Shown here: positions 1-7,911 of the stretch, one piece after another
Position numbering within the stretch: position 1 is the first letter of the stretch
Layout of the letters: each line of letters begins with the position of its first letter
Assembly: GCF_030811655.1 (NCBI RefSeq)
Contig: NZ_JAUSRE010000011.1
Coordinates: 1 to 64,000, forward strand
From: Pseudarthrobacter enclensis
GTDB taxonomy: Bacteria; Actinomycetota; Actinomycetes; Actinomycetales; Micrococcaceae
DNA length: 64,000 nucleotides
Reading direction: 5' to 3'
The notes under the pieces: generated by a model
Seen by the model: only the letters and a program-made list of their open reading frames with translations
What the model was told of the DNA's origin: nothing
The model's database searches: none
Translations under genes and position numbers: made by a program

Positions 1-94
1 ACTCAACCCACTCGGCAGTCTCTTCCGGATCACGATCAGGCAGCTGGTTAGTCAACCCGCTGAGGATATGGGAGGTATCTTCTCCTGCAGCCAC
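1..94 (-). CDS. aceE: Pyruvate dehydrogenase E1 (homodimeric type), N-terminal fragment
   Basis: Only the first 31 codons lie in the window; the gene continues past the left edge. Read leftward from a GTG at 92-94, the product begins with MAAGEDTSHILSGLTNQLPD, followed by RDPEETAEWVE. I recognise this as the start of actinobacterial AceE, the thiamine-diphosphate E1 component of the pyruvate dehydrogenase complex that decarboxylates pyruvate to feed acetyl-CoA synthesis. A purine-rich AGAGG lies 5 bases before the GTG and supports that start. The catalytic domains are outside the window, so the assignment rests on the N-terminus alone. A perfect inverted repeat 33 bp upstream may control it. 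Confidence 0.8.
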   Translation of the reverse strand, partial: MAAGEDTSHILSGLTNQLPDRDPEETAEWVE

Positions 95-126
95 GGCAGC
101 CTCTTTTCATCTTTGAATGCGTAGGC

Positions 127-153
127 AGTGTTTTCGTATGGTGAGAAAACACT
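127..153. promoter_or_regulatory. Inverted repeat upstream of aceE, possible operator
   Basis: AGTGTTTTC at 127-135 and its exact reverse complement at 145-153 are separated by 9 bases. The element is AT-rich against a GC-rich background. It lies 33 bp upstream of the aceE start and 70 bp before the oppositely directed dehydrogenase gene, so it could be an operator for either gene. I do not recognise the cognate regulator. Confidence 0.4.
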
Positions 154-222
154 TTTGCCATTCGAGATTAGGGAGGCTTGGACGTACGATGCAATTATGA
201 CTGGCCGAGCAAGGAGAACGCC

Positions 223-984
223 ATGAGTACCCCTGATCAGATCCGAAGAGTCGCCGTCGTCACCGGGGCCGGCTCCGGCATCGGCCGTGAGGTTGCCCGG
301 CAGATGCTGGCCGACGGCTACTGCGTCGTGCTGGCCGGCCGCCGGGAGGCGCAGCTCAAGGAAACGGCTGACGGCCACGCGGACGCGTTCGTGGTGCCCT
401 GCGATGTCACCCGGCCCGACGACGTCGAACGCCTCTTCCAGGCGGCGCTGCAGCAGTGGGGGCGTGTGGACGTGCTGTTCAACAACGCAGGCGTGTTCGG
501 CCCCGCAGCCAGTGTTGACGAGATCAGCCTGGCGGACTGGAATGCCACCCTGGCCGTAAACCTCACCGGGTCCATGCTTTGCGCCGCAGAGGCCGTCCGG
601 ACCATGAAGGAGCAGGAGCCGCAAGGCGGCCGGATCATCAACAACGGCTCCATCTCGGCCCACTCGCCCCGGCCGCGGACAGTGGCATACACGGTCACCA
701 AACACGCCATGACAGGGCTGACCAAGAGCATCGAACTGGACGGCCGCGAATACGGCATCACCTGCGGGCAGATTGATATCGGCAACACCGCCACGGACAT
801 CATGGACACCATCGGCGTGGGCTCGGGGGCGCTGCAGGCGGACGGCAGCCGGAAGGTGGAACCGATGTTCCCGGTGGCGGACGCGGCGCGGGCAGTGCTG
901 ATGATGGCGAACATGCCGGCAACGGCCAGCGTGGGCTCGGTGGTGGTCACCGCCGCCGGTATGCCGTTCATCGGCCGCGGGTAG
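223..984 (+). CDS. SDR family NAD(P)-dependent oxidoreductase
   Basis: A classical short-chain dehydrogenase of 253 residues. The cofactor motif VTGAGSGIGREVA lies near residues 14-26 and NNAG is typical of the Rossmann fold. The catalytic set is visible as Ser in NNGSISAHS and as YTVTK (Tyr and Lys). Its substrate cannot be told from sequence. The ATG at 223 is preferred because AAGGAG sits 6 bases upstream; a TTG at 178 would extend the frame but lacks a comparable site. It is transcribed away from aceE, stands alone, and is followed within 25 bp by a gene on the other strand. Confidence 0.85.
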   Translation: MSTPDQIRRVAVVTGAGSGIGREVARQMLADGYCVVLAGRREAQLKETADGHADAFVVPCDVTRPDDVERLFQAALQQWGRVDVLFNNAGVFGPAASVDEISLADWNATLAVNLTGSMLCAAEAVRTMKEQEPQGGRIINNGSISAHSPRPRTVAYTVTKHAMTGLTKSIELDGREYGITCGQIDIGNTATDIMDTIGVGSGALQADGSRKVEPMFPVADAARAVLMMANMPATASVGSVVVTAAGMPFIGRG

Positions 985-1007
985 GCACGCAAAGGGGAAG
1001 GCGCGGC

Positions 1008-1385
1008 CTACAGCGGGAGCAGGGCCGAGAGGTCGGCACGCAGCCCCGACGCCGCAACCTTGCCGGCCGCGACTGCGTCCGCCCAGTCAATCCTGCCGGT
1101 GACCATGGCGAGCCAGGTAGCGGCGTCGCACTCAATGACGTTGGGCGGGGTGCCGCGCGTGTGCCGCGGCCCCTCCACGCATTGGGTGACGCCAAACGGG
1201 GGCACGCGGACTTCCACCGAATTTCCCGGGGCACGCGCGGTCACCTCCTCAAGGGTGTACCGCACAGCCGTAGCCAGGACGGTGCGCGGCGGGGGCGCGT
1301 CCGACGGCGGTTGGGCAGCTTCCAGCCACGCCTTCAGCGCTGCTTTGCCTTCCTGGACGTCAATACGACGGCGGGCTACGGCCAT
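1008..1385 (-). CDS. Sterol carrier (SCP2-like) family protein
   Basis: A 125-residue cytoplasmic protein of the kind annotated in actinobacteria as sterol carrier family protein. It has an N-terminal helical segment (RRRIDVQEGKAALKAWLEA), a beta-rich middle (NSVEVRVPPFG) and a C-terminal segment WLAMVTGRIDWADAVAAGKV. The latter matches the SCP2 pattern in which a short loop precedes 'aG.v..sG'. These folds bind hydrophobic ligands, but the ligand and role here are unknown. It lies 37 bp downstream of the asparaginase gene on the same strand and is probably cotranscribed. No catalytic residues are apparent. Confidence 0.65.
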   Translation of the reverse strand: MAVARRRIDVQEGKAALKAWLEAAQPPSDAPPPRTVLATAVRYTLEEVTARAPGNSVEVRVPPFGVTQCVEGPRHTRGTPPNVIECDAATWLAMVTGRIDWADAVAAGKVAASGLRADLSALLPL

Positions 1386-1422
1386 GCGTTCAGTCTTTCC
1401 TTTTGTATCGGGGAGGTAAGGG

Positions 1423-2439
1423 TCAGTCCAGGAGCGCCGAAACCGCCGGGCCCAGCCGGATCTTGCCCACGGGGCGGCCGCCGCCGAGTACAGGTTCCAC
1501 CACCTTTTCCAGGGCGTTGGCCACGCCAGGAATTTCGATGGCCCCCGCTGCAGCGAGAAGGGTCAAGGCAACGAGCGAGGTGGCACGGACGTTGCCGTCC
1601 AGGATCTTGACGGCAACGGAAACACCCTGCGGCGTGGCCATGGCCAGGACACCCTCGGCGCCTATCTTGGCGATGATCTCCAGCTCGTCCATCACCACGG
1701 TGTTGGCTTCGCCCTGGCCCTGGACGGCCCATGGGTAGTCAAGCATTGAGGTGGCGATAGTGGCGGCACGGGCACTGAAACTATGGTCACCCGGAGCCTT
1801 GGCCAGCTGCGAGTACGCCCTGGCCAGACCCTTCAGGGATACGGCTGCCACGGGCGCGCCGCAGCCATCAATCCCCAAGTGCGCGATCTTTTCGCCGGTG
1901 TATTCCTCGATAACGGTGCGCACCCGCTGCTGCAAGGGGTGGTTCGGCTCCAGGTAGCTGTGCGTGTCCCACCCGTTCTCCGTGCAGGCCCAAAGGAACG
2001 CGGCATGCTTGCCGGAACAGTTGTACGCCAGCCGCGACCTGCCCTTTTCCGAGCGGACCAGCCAGTTCCGTGCCGTTTCATCCTGCGGCCAGGCTTCAGG
2101 ACACTGCAACTGGTCTTCACGCACTCCGGCCGCGTTGAGCATCCCGGCCACCACATCCATGTGGTCCAGGGAACCTGTATGGCTTCCGCAGGCGATGGCC
2201 ACCTGCGCGCCGCGCAGCGGGACTCCTGACTGCATGGACGCCAGCGCCTGGAACGGTTTCAGCGTGGACCGGGCGTAGATGGGAGTATTGATGTCGCCCA
2301 GCTCTGTCACGACCGACCCATCGGCGGACATGAGGACTGCGGAACCAATGTGGCGCGACTCCACAAAGCCGCTGCGTTCGATCACGGCCAGTTCGACGGC
2401 GGAGTCCACGGTGAAGGTTGCATGCGGATTATGCGGCAT
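1423..2439 (-). CDS. Asparaginase (L-asparaginase II / Rhizobium type)
   Basis: A 338-residue protein that hydrolyses L-asparagine to aspartate and ammonia. It belongs to the Rhizobium-type asparaginase II family rather than the E. coli AnsA/AnsB fold. Family landmarks are TPIYARSTLKPFQAL, IACGSHTG, YNCSGKHAAFLWAC and GIDGCGAPV, with Ser, Lys and Cys residues of the family active site in them. It has no signal peptide, so it should act in the cytoplasm. It is the first gene of a probable two-gene unit with the SCP-like gene. The ATG at 2437-2439 gives the normal family length. Confidence 0.88.
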   Translation of the reverse strand: MPHNPHATFTVDSAVELAVIERSGFVESRHIGSAVLMSADGSVVTELGDINTPIYARSTLKPFQALASMQSGVPLRGAQVAIACGSHTGSLDHMDVVAGMLNAAGVREDQLQCPEAWPQDETARNWLVRSEKGRSRLAYNCSGKHAAFLWACTENGWDTHSYLEPNHPLQQRVRTVIEEYTGEKIAHLGIDGCGAPVAAVSLKGLARAYSQLAKAPGDHSFSARAATIATSMLDYPWAVQGQGEANTVVMDELEIIAKIGAEGVLAMATPQGVSVAVKILDGNVRATSLVALTLLAAAGAIEIPGVANALEKVVEPVLGGGRPVGKIRLGPAVSALLD

Positions 2440-2495
2440 ACCGCCAGTCTATGGGCCACCCCGATACGGCACGGGCATCCTCTGCACACGACCAC

Positions 2496-2525
2496 CTACT
2501 GCACGGTGACCTACTGCACGGTGAC
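2496..2525. repeat. 15-bp tandem duplication spanning a stop codon
   Basis: The 15-mer CTACTGCACGGTGAC occurs twice, head to tail. On the minus strand each copy reads Val-Thr-Val-Gln-stop. The C-terminus and stop codon of the molybdopterin oxidoreductase gene are therefore duplicated, and readthrough would add only VTVQ before a second stop. Confidence 0.9.
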
Positions 2526-4106
2526 CATCACGGACTGCCAGCCGGAGGCGCCGTCTGGCACGGGATCCGCGCGCTTGTCCGTCTGGACTTCGCCGGTGCC
2601 GTCAGTGGCGCGCACTTTGATGTAGTGCGGGCCGGGCGTGGCGTCCCATTCGTAGGACCACTGGCGCCACGTGACCGTGGAGGCTTCGGTGGAAAGGGTG
2701 GTTTCCACCCAGTCGCCGTTGTCGATCTGGATCTCCACTTTGGCGATTCCCCGGGTCTGCGCCCAGGCGGTGCCGCCCACCGCCACTTTCCCTGCCGGAA
2801 CTTTGGCAAAGGACTTGGGCACCTCCACGCGCGCCATGGTCTTGATCGGACCGCGCTCGGACCAGCCGCGGTTGGTCCAGTACGCCTTGTTGTCGGCGAA
2901 GCGGGTGACCTCCAGGTCCACCACCCACTTGGTGGCAGAGACGAACCCGTAAAGCCCTGGGACCACCATCCGCACCGGGTAGCCGTGCTCCAGCGGAAGC
3001 GGCTCACCGTTCATGCCGATGGCCAGCATGGCGTCGCGGCCGTCCTGCAGGACCTCGAGGGGAGTGGAGGCGCTGAACCCGTCGATGGATGTGGAAAGCA
3101 CCATGTCCGCACCGTCTTTAGGCCTGGCGCGGGCCAGCACTTCGCGGATGGGCAGGCCCAGCCACTTGGCGTTTCCTGCCAGGTTGCCGCCCACCGGGTT
3201 GGACACGCAGGTAAGCGTCACGTGTGATTCGATCAGTTGGGCGTCCAGCAGGTCCTTGAACCTGAGGGTTACCTCCTGCTCCACCAGTCCGTGGACCCGC
3301 AGCTCCCAATCGTCAACGTTGATTTCGGGCACGCTCAGGGCCGTGTCGATCCGGTAGAAATCGTTATTGGGCGTCAGCCACGGCGTAACCCCCGGCACAG
3401 GGGACTGGACGCCTGCCGGCACCGCGGCTGCGGCCTTGGCCGGCGCCGGCAGCGAGAGCGCTTCGCGCGCCTTGGCGACGTTGTTTCGGGCGGCCCCGAG
3501 CAGCCGGCCGCCCGTTGCGGCGACGCCGGCGGCCACGGCAGTAATCCCGGCGGCAGTGAAGAAACCGCGGCGGCTGGTGCCGGCGCCCTGCCGCCGCGCG
3601 TCGTCGTCGGCTGCCTGGTCAGCCGGCGCTTCCGGCCAGGGCTTGGGCTCTTTCAACCGCCACACGGACGCCATAAGCACGCGCAGGACCACCAACCCGG
3701 CGATGGTCCCCAGCACGGACGGGATCGCGTCCACTGCGCTGACACCGGCGCGGGTTACCACGCAGGCAACGATCACGGCCCCCATGAATAGGACCCCCAG
3801 AACGCCCAGCGCCCACTTCCGATAGGCAACCACGCCAAGGACGCAGGCAAGTATCGCAATGGTCAGCCCCATCCCCACGAACAGCGCAGCCTTGTCGTTA
3901 GTGCCGAATGTAGCGACCGCAAAGTCCTTCAGCTTGGGCGGCGTGAAGTCGATGAACGTTGATCCCAGGGCGAAAAGCGGGGTTGCCCTGGCGGTGAAGA
4001 ACGCGCCGATCAGCTCCGCAACGGCAAGCACGACGGCGGCCGCCACCACGCCTGCCAGCGCGGCCATGGCGGTGGGGCCGGTAATCCTGTTCCGAAGCTT
4101 TGTCAT
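2511..4106 (-). CDS. Membrane-anchored molybdopterin-dependent oxidoreductase (sulfite oxidase family)
   Basis: A 531-residue protein of the sulfite oxidase/YedY-like family. Residues 1-150 hold four predicted membrane helices (about 13-36, 74-94, 98-119 and 128-148). A twin-arginine-like TSRRGFF at 177-183 precedes a fifth hydrophobic stretch, so the catalytic part should be exported and tethered. The molybdopterin domain includes LTCVSNPVGG, whose Cys300 is the expected molybdenum ligand, and HGYPVRMVVPGLYG. A C-terminal Mo-co dimerisation domain follows. The substrate is unknown; homologues act on sulfite or oxidised sulfur compounds. It is divergent from purD. Its last codons and stop are tandemly duplicated. 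Confidence 0.85.
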   Translation of the reverse strand: MTKLRNRITGPTAMAALAGVVAAAVVLAVAELIGAFFTARATPLFALGSTFIDFTPPKLKDFAVATFGTNDKAALFVGMGLTIAILACVLGVVAYRKWALGVLGVLFMGAVIVACVVTRAGVSAVDAIPSVLGTIAGLVVLRVLMASVWRLKEPKPWPEAPADQAADDDARRQGAGTSRRGFFTAAGITAVAAGVAATGGRLLGAARNNVAKAREALSLPAPAKAAAAVPAGVQSPVPGVTPWLTPNNDFYRIDTALSVPEINVDDWELRVHGLVEQEVTLRFKDLLDAQLIESHVTLTCVSNPVGGNLAGNAKWLGLPIREVLARARPKDGADMVLSTSIDGFSASTPLEVLQDGRDAMLAIGMNGEPLPLEHGYPVRMVVPGLYGFVSATKWVVDLEVTRFADNKAYWTNRGWSERGPIKTMARVEVPKSFAKVPAGKVAVGGTAWAQTRGIAKVEIQIDNGDWVETTLSTEASTVTWRQWSYEWDATPGPHYIKVRATDGTGEVQTDKRADPVPDGASGWQSVMVTVQ

Positions 4107-4204
4107 GTATATGGTTCGGAGCGGGAGGCGACCCGGATTGACCGGCGGGCAGGGAAGGACACAGCTTAGGAGCGGGAAGGGTGCACAAAGTACCCTTGGA
4201 GACT

Positions 4205-5521
4205 GTGAAGGTACTCGTCATTGGCCCCGGAGGCCGCGAACACGCCATTGTCCGCTCCCTGCTTGCCGACCCGAACGTGTCCGAGGTCCACGCGGCGCCG
4301 GGCAATGCCGGCATCAGTAAACTGGTCCCCACTTACAACATCAACGGCAACGATCCTGAGGCTGTAGCGGAGCTGGCAACACGGCTCGGCGTTGACCTTG
4401 TGGTGGTGGGCCCCGAGGCTCCGCTGGCAGCAGGCGTGTCAGATGCTGTCCGTGAAGCCGGAATTCCCGTCTTCGGTCCCAGCAAGGCCGCCGCCCAGCT
4501 GGAGGCCTCGAAAGCGTTCGCGAAAGAGGTCATGGCGGAGGCCGGCGTTCCCACAGCGATGGCCATGGTGGCCACCAACGCAGAGGAAGCAGCGTCGGCC
4601 CTGGATACATTCGGCGCGCCCTACGTGGTGAAGGACGATGGCCTGGCCGCCGGCAAGGGCGTGGTGGTCACCAAGAACCGCGACGAAGCCCTGGCCCACG
4701 CCCAGTCCTGTTTCGACGCCGGCGGATCCGTGGTCATCGAGGAGTTCCTGGACGGACCGGAAGTTTCCCTGTTTGTCCTGTGCGACGGCCAAAACACTGT
4801 GGCACTCTCGCCTGCCCAGGATTTCAAGCGCATCTTCGACAACGATGAAGGGCCCAACACCGGTGGCATGGGCGCCTACACCCCGCTTGAGTGGGCCCCC
4901 GAAGGCCTGGTGCAGGAAGTCCTTGACCGGGTGGCCCAACCCACCGTCAACGAGATGGCACGCCGCGGAACCCCCTTTGTCGGCGTGCTGTTCGTCGGGC
5001 TGGCGCTGACCTCTCGCGGCACCCGCGTCATCGAATTCAACGTCCGCTTCGGCGACCCCGAAACGCAGGCCGTTTTGGCCCGGCTCAAGACCCCCCTCGG
5101 TGCCCTGCTGATGGCTGCTGCCAAGGGCGAACTGGATAAGGCAGAAGAGCTGCGTTGGGCCAAGGAGTCCGCCGTCGCCGTCGTTGTGGCCGCGGAGAAC
5201 TACCCGGGCACGCCCCGCACCGGTGACCGGATCCGCGGGCTCAAGAAGGTGGAAGCCCTCGACGGCGTGCACGTCATCCACGCCGGGACCGCCCTGGACG
5301 GGAACGGCAAAGTGGTTTCCGCCGGCGGCCGCGTCCTGGCCGTTGTTGCCTTGGGCAGCGACCTGGTGGAGGCGCGCGAAAAGGCGTACGACGGCGTTGA
5401 GCTGGTCCAGCTGGAAGGCTCGCAATTCCGCAGCGACATCGCCCGCAAGGCCGCACGTGGCGAAATCAAGGTTCCGTATGGCGCCACCGGCTCACTGCCC
5501 ATCGTGAAAGCAAAGGCCTGA
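4205..5521 (+). CDS. purD: Phosphoribosylamine-glycine ligase
   Basis: GAR synthetase, the second step of de novo purine synthesis, joining phosphoribosylamine and glycine with ATP in the cytoplasm. It opens with the diagnostic MKVLVIGPGGREHAI. It has the ATP-grasp region (APYVVKDDGLAAGKGVVV, EEFLDGPEVSLFVLCDG), DEGPNTGGMGAYTP, and the metal-binding IEFNVRFGDPETQAVL. Starting at the GTG at 4205 gives 438 residues and the conserved N-terminus. A GTG at 4181 with AGGAG 8 bases upstream would add 8 residues and cannot be excluded. purC follows after one base, so the two are cotranscribed. Confidence 0.95.
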   Translation: MKVLVIGPGGREHAIVRSLLADPNVSEVHAAPGNAGISKLVPTYNINGNDPEAVAELATRLGVDLVVVGPEAPLAAGVSDAVREAGIPVFGPSKAAAQLEASKAFAKEVMAEAGVPTAMAMVATNAEEAASALDTFGAPYVVKDDGLAAGKGVVVTKNRDEALAHAQSCFDAGGSVVIEEFLDGPEVSLFVLCDGQNTVALSPAQDFKRIFDNDEGPNTGGMGAYTPLEWAPEGLVQEVLDRVAQPTVNEMARRGTPFVGVLFVGLALTSRGTRVIEFNVRFGDPETQAVLARLKTPLGALLMAAAKGELDKAEELRWAKESAVAVVVAAENYPGTPRTGDRIRGLKKVEALDGVHVIHAGTALDGNGKVVSAGGRVLAVVALGSDLVEAREKAYDGVELVQLEGSQFRSDIARKAARGEIKVPYGATGSLPIVKAKA

Positions 5522-5522
5522 C

Positions 5523-6461
5523 ATGAGTGAAACTTCCCAGAACCGCGGCTACGCCACCCAAACCCTTGACCTGGCCGGTTGGACGCACGTCTACTCCGGC
5601 AAGGTCCGCGACCTTTACGAGCCCGCTGACGCGTCAATCGTGCAGCGCCTGGGGCAGGACTGCGTCCTGGTGGTGGCCAGTGACCGTATCAGTGCCTACG
5701 ACCACGTCCTGTCCAGCGAGATCCCGGACAAAGGACGCATCCTTACCCAGTTGAGCCTCTGGTGGTTCGACCAGCTGGGCGTGGAACACCACGTGCTCGG
5801 TTCCACGGCGGAGGACGGCGTGCCTGCCGAGGTTGTGGGCCGGGCCATGATCTGCAAGAAGCTGGACATGTTCCCGGTGGAGTGCATCGCCCGCGGCTAC
5901 CTGACGGGATCCGGGCTGCAGGAATACAAAGCTTCCGGCACCGTCTGCAACATCCCGCTGCCCGAAGGCCTGGTGGACGGTTCACGGCTGGAGCACGCCA
6001 TCTTCACGCCGTCCGCCAAGGCGCTGATCGGCGAGCATGACGAGAACATCACCTACGACGCCGTCGTGGCGTTGGTGGGTGACGACATCGCGGCCCGCCT
6101 GAGCGAGCTGACGTTGAAGATCTACACGACGGCGGAGAAGATCGCCCGGGAGCGCGGCATCATCCTTGCGGACACCAAAGTGGAATTCGGCTACGACGCC
6201 GTCTCCGGGTCCATCACGCTGGGGGACGAGGTGCTGACCCCTGATTCCTCGCGTTTCTGGGATGCTGCCACCTACAAGCCGGGGCAGGCCCAGCCGTCCT
6301 ATGACAAGCAGTACGTGCGGGACTGGCTGACCTCGCCGGAGTCCGGTTGGGACAAGTCCTCTGACGCCCCGCCGCCGGCACTGCCCGCAGAAGTAGTGGA
6401 GCGCACGCGGAGCCGGTATGTCGAAGCGTACGAAAAGATCACGGGAAAGACGTTTTCGTAA
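5523..6461 (+). CDS. purC: Phosphoribosylaminoimidazole-succinocarboxamide synthase
   Basis: SAICAR synthetase joins CAIR and aspartate with ATP in purine synthesis. The 312-residue product shows SGKVRDLYEP near the N-terminus, VVASDRISAYDHVLSSEIPDKG, ARGYLTGSG and LADTKVEFGYD, all family hallmarks. The length is typical of the longer actinobacterial and yeast-like form. Its ATG follows the purD stop by one base, so translation is likely coupled. A strong two-way terminator begins 10 bp after its stop. Confidence 0.95.
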   Translation: MSETSQNRGYATQTLDLAGWTHVYSGKVRDLYEPADASIVQRLGQDCVLVVASDRISAYDHVLSSEIPDKGRILTQLSLWWFDQLGVEHHVLGSTAEDGVPAEVVGRAMICKKLDMFPVECIARGYLTGSGLQEYKASGTVCNIPLPEGLVDGSRLEHAIFTPSAKALIGEHDENITYDAVVALVGDDIAARLSELTLKIYTTAEKIARERGIILADTKVEFGYDAVSGSITLGDEVLTPDSSRFWDAATYKPGQAQPSYDKQYVRDWLTSPESGWDKSSDAPPPALPAEVVERTRSRYVEAYEKITGKTFS

Positions 6462-6470
6462 CCACGCTTC

Positions 6471-6515
6471 AAAAAGCCAGGTAAGCCCCCCATCTGCGGG
6501 CTTACCTGGCTTTTT
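6471..6515. terminator. Bidirectional rho-independent terminator
   Basis: An 18-bp perfect inverted repeat (AAAAAGCCAGGTAAGCCC at 6471-6488 and its complement at 6498-6515) has a 9-base loop and an A-run/T-run at its ends. It separates purC from the convergent regulator gene and can stop transcription from both sides. Confidence 0.92.
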
Positions 6516-6517
6516 GG

Positions 6518-7783
6518 TCAGCTGGCCTTGGCAGCAGCCGCGGCCCGCTTCTGCGCCAGCTTGATCTCAAGGATCGCGTCGAGCGCCTGCTGGACCCGGT
6601 CCTGTGCGCCGGCGGTGGCGAAGGCCTTTTGGGCTTCTTCGAGGTGCACCAGTGCTTCATCCGTGTCGCCTGTGGCCTTGAGTGACTTGCCCAGCAGGAG
6701 CGAGACCTCACCCGCCGTGTGCTTGCCCAGCGCGTCACGCTCTGTGTGGATCTCCCGCAACTTTTCGACGGCTGCGACAATATCCCCGGTCAAATACAGC
6801 CAGCGGGCGCGGATGAAGGCCACTTCCAGTTCGTCGCTCTTGGTTCCGCCAACGATGGAGAAGGCCAGTTCTGCCCGTTCGATGGCTGCCAGCGTTTCCG
6901 GCTCGACGATGCCCGATGAAAGCCGGACAGCGGCCGACGCCTTGTTGAAGCGCGCCCACAACTCAATGTCATTGGCAGGGGAGAGCAGGCGGGCTGCCCG
7001 CTCGTGATGCGTGACGCCCTCCGTGTAGTCGTGCCGCATGAAAGCCACGTTGCCGATGACCCAAGCGACTTCGCCGGCGAGCTGGGACATGGAATGCTCG
7101 TCCACCTGATCGAGCAGGGCCTGGCAGTACTTCCACGCCTCATCCAGCCGTCCGCTTTCAGCCAGGGCGCCGATCAGGATGCGGTGTGCGCCGATGAGGA
7201 CGGTTGAACCCCGGGGGAGGCCGGCGGACAGCCTGACGGCTTCCAGCGCATGCTCAACAGCAACAGACAGCTGGCCCTGGCCGTGGCAAACTGCGGCAAG
7301 CATTTGGCGGGCGCGGACGCCAAGACCAACAGACTCTGTTGCCATGGGGTGCTCAATGAGGCGTTCAATGATCTTCCGGCATTCCTGAAGGTCACCCTGT
7401 TTCATGAGGCACTCGGCCTGCATGTAGGTCATGTTCCACCAGGCGCTGGTGTTCTTGCCGTCCAGCGCAATTTGTGCCGCGTTTGCAGCGTGGCTGGCAG
7501 CCAGCGGGTAGTCACGCAGGTCCCACGCCTGACGGGCGTAGAGCCCGGCCAGGACGTATTCGGCGTCGCTAACTGAAATTGGCTGGCTCCAAGCCTCCAG
7601 TGCCTTGGGTGCCAACTCCAGCCTGCGTGCGAGTTCTTCAATAACTTCAGCCGTCGGTTCGCGGCGGCCGGTCTCTAGAAGCGAAATGTAGCTGGGTGAA
7701 TACAGGTCCTTGCCCAGTTCGGCCTGTGTCAGTCCACGCTCAAGGCGCTCCGCCCGGAGCTTTTCTCCGAATCCGTTGCCCAC
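6518..7783 (-). CDS. XRE-family regulator with TPR sensor domain (RRNPP-like)
   Basis: A 421-residue protein with an N-terminal helix-turn-helix at about residues 6-60 (EKLRAERLERGLTQAELG, SYISLLETGRREPT). The rest is all-helical and reads as tandem TPR repeats, for example NMTYMQAECLMKQGDLQECR and GKSLKATGDTDEALVHLEEA. HTH plus TPR is the layout of RRNPP receptors (PlcR, NprR, Rgg), which bind small imported signal peptides. The GTG at 7781-7783 is chosen for the strong AGGAGG 6 bases upstream; the longer frame runs through the intergenic promoter. A gene for a secreted repeat-bearing peptide lies divergently 128 bp away. Peptide sensing is inference; a TPR regulator of another signal is the alternative. 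Confidence 0.85.
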   Translation of the reverse strand: MGNGFGEKLRAERLERGLTQAELGKDLYSPSYISLLETGRREPTAEVIEELARRLELAPKALEAWSQPISVSDAEYVLAGLYARQAWDLRDYPLAASHAANAAQIALDGKNTSAWWNMTYMQAECLMKQGDLQECRKIIERLIEHPMATESVGLGVRARQMLAAVCHGQGQLSVAVEHALEAVRLSAGLPRGSTVLIGAHRILIGALAESGRLDEAWKYCQALLDQVDEHSMSQLAGEVAWVIGNVAFMRHDYTEGVTHHERAARLLSPANDIELWARFNKASAAVRLSSGIVEPETLAAIERAELAFSIVGGTKSDELEVAFIRARWLYLTGDIVAAVEKLREIHTERDALGKHTAGEVSLLLGKSLKATGDTDEALVHLEEAQKAFATAGAQDRVQQALDAILEIKLAQKRAAAAAKAS

Positions 7784-7820
7784 GCGTTTCCTCCTTCTGG
7801 ACACTGGGGCCGCCGAATGC

Positions 7821-7860
7821 TTGACAGGCCCTGTGGAAAATATTTTACAATGTGTGTCAA
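7821..7860. promoter_or_regulatory. Shared promoter/operator between TPR regulator and peptide gene
   Basis: TTGACA at 7821-7826 and its mirror TGTCAA at 7855-7860 bracket a 16-bp near-perfect palindrome, TGGAAAATATTTTACA (7834-7849), whose core AAAATATTTT is perfect. The rightward TTGACA has TACAAT at 7846-7851 (19-bp spacer) as a candidate -10. The leftward TTGACA could serve the regulator gene. A regulator bound to the palindrome would cover both promoters. The promoter assignment is by eye. Confidence 0.6.
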
Positions 7861-7911
7861 CAAGGACAGTGCTGGCTTTGTAACGAATCCGACTCGTATT
7901 GAGGAACTTAT

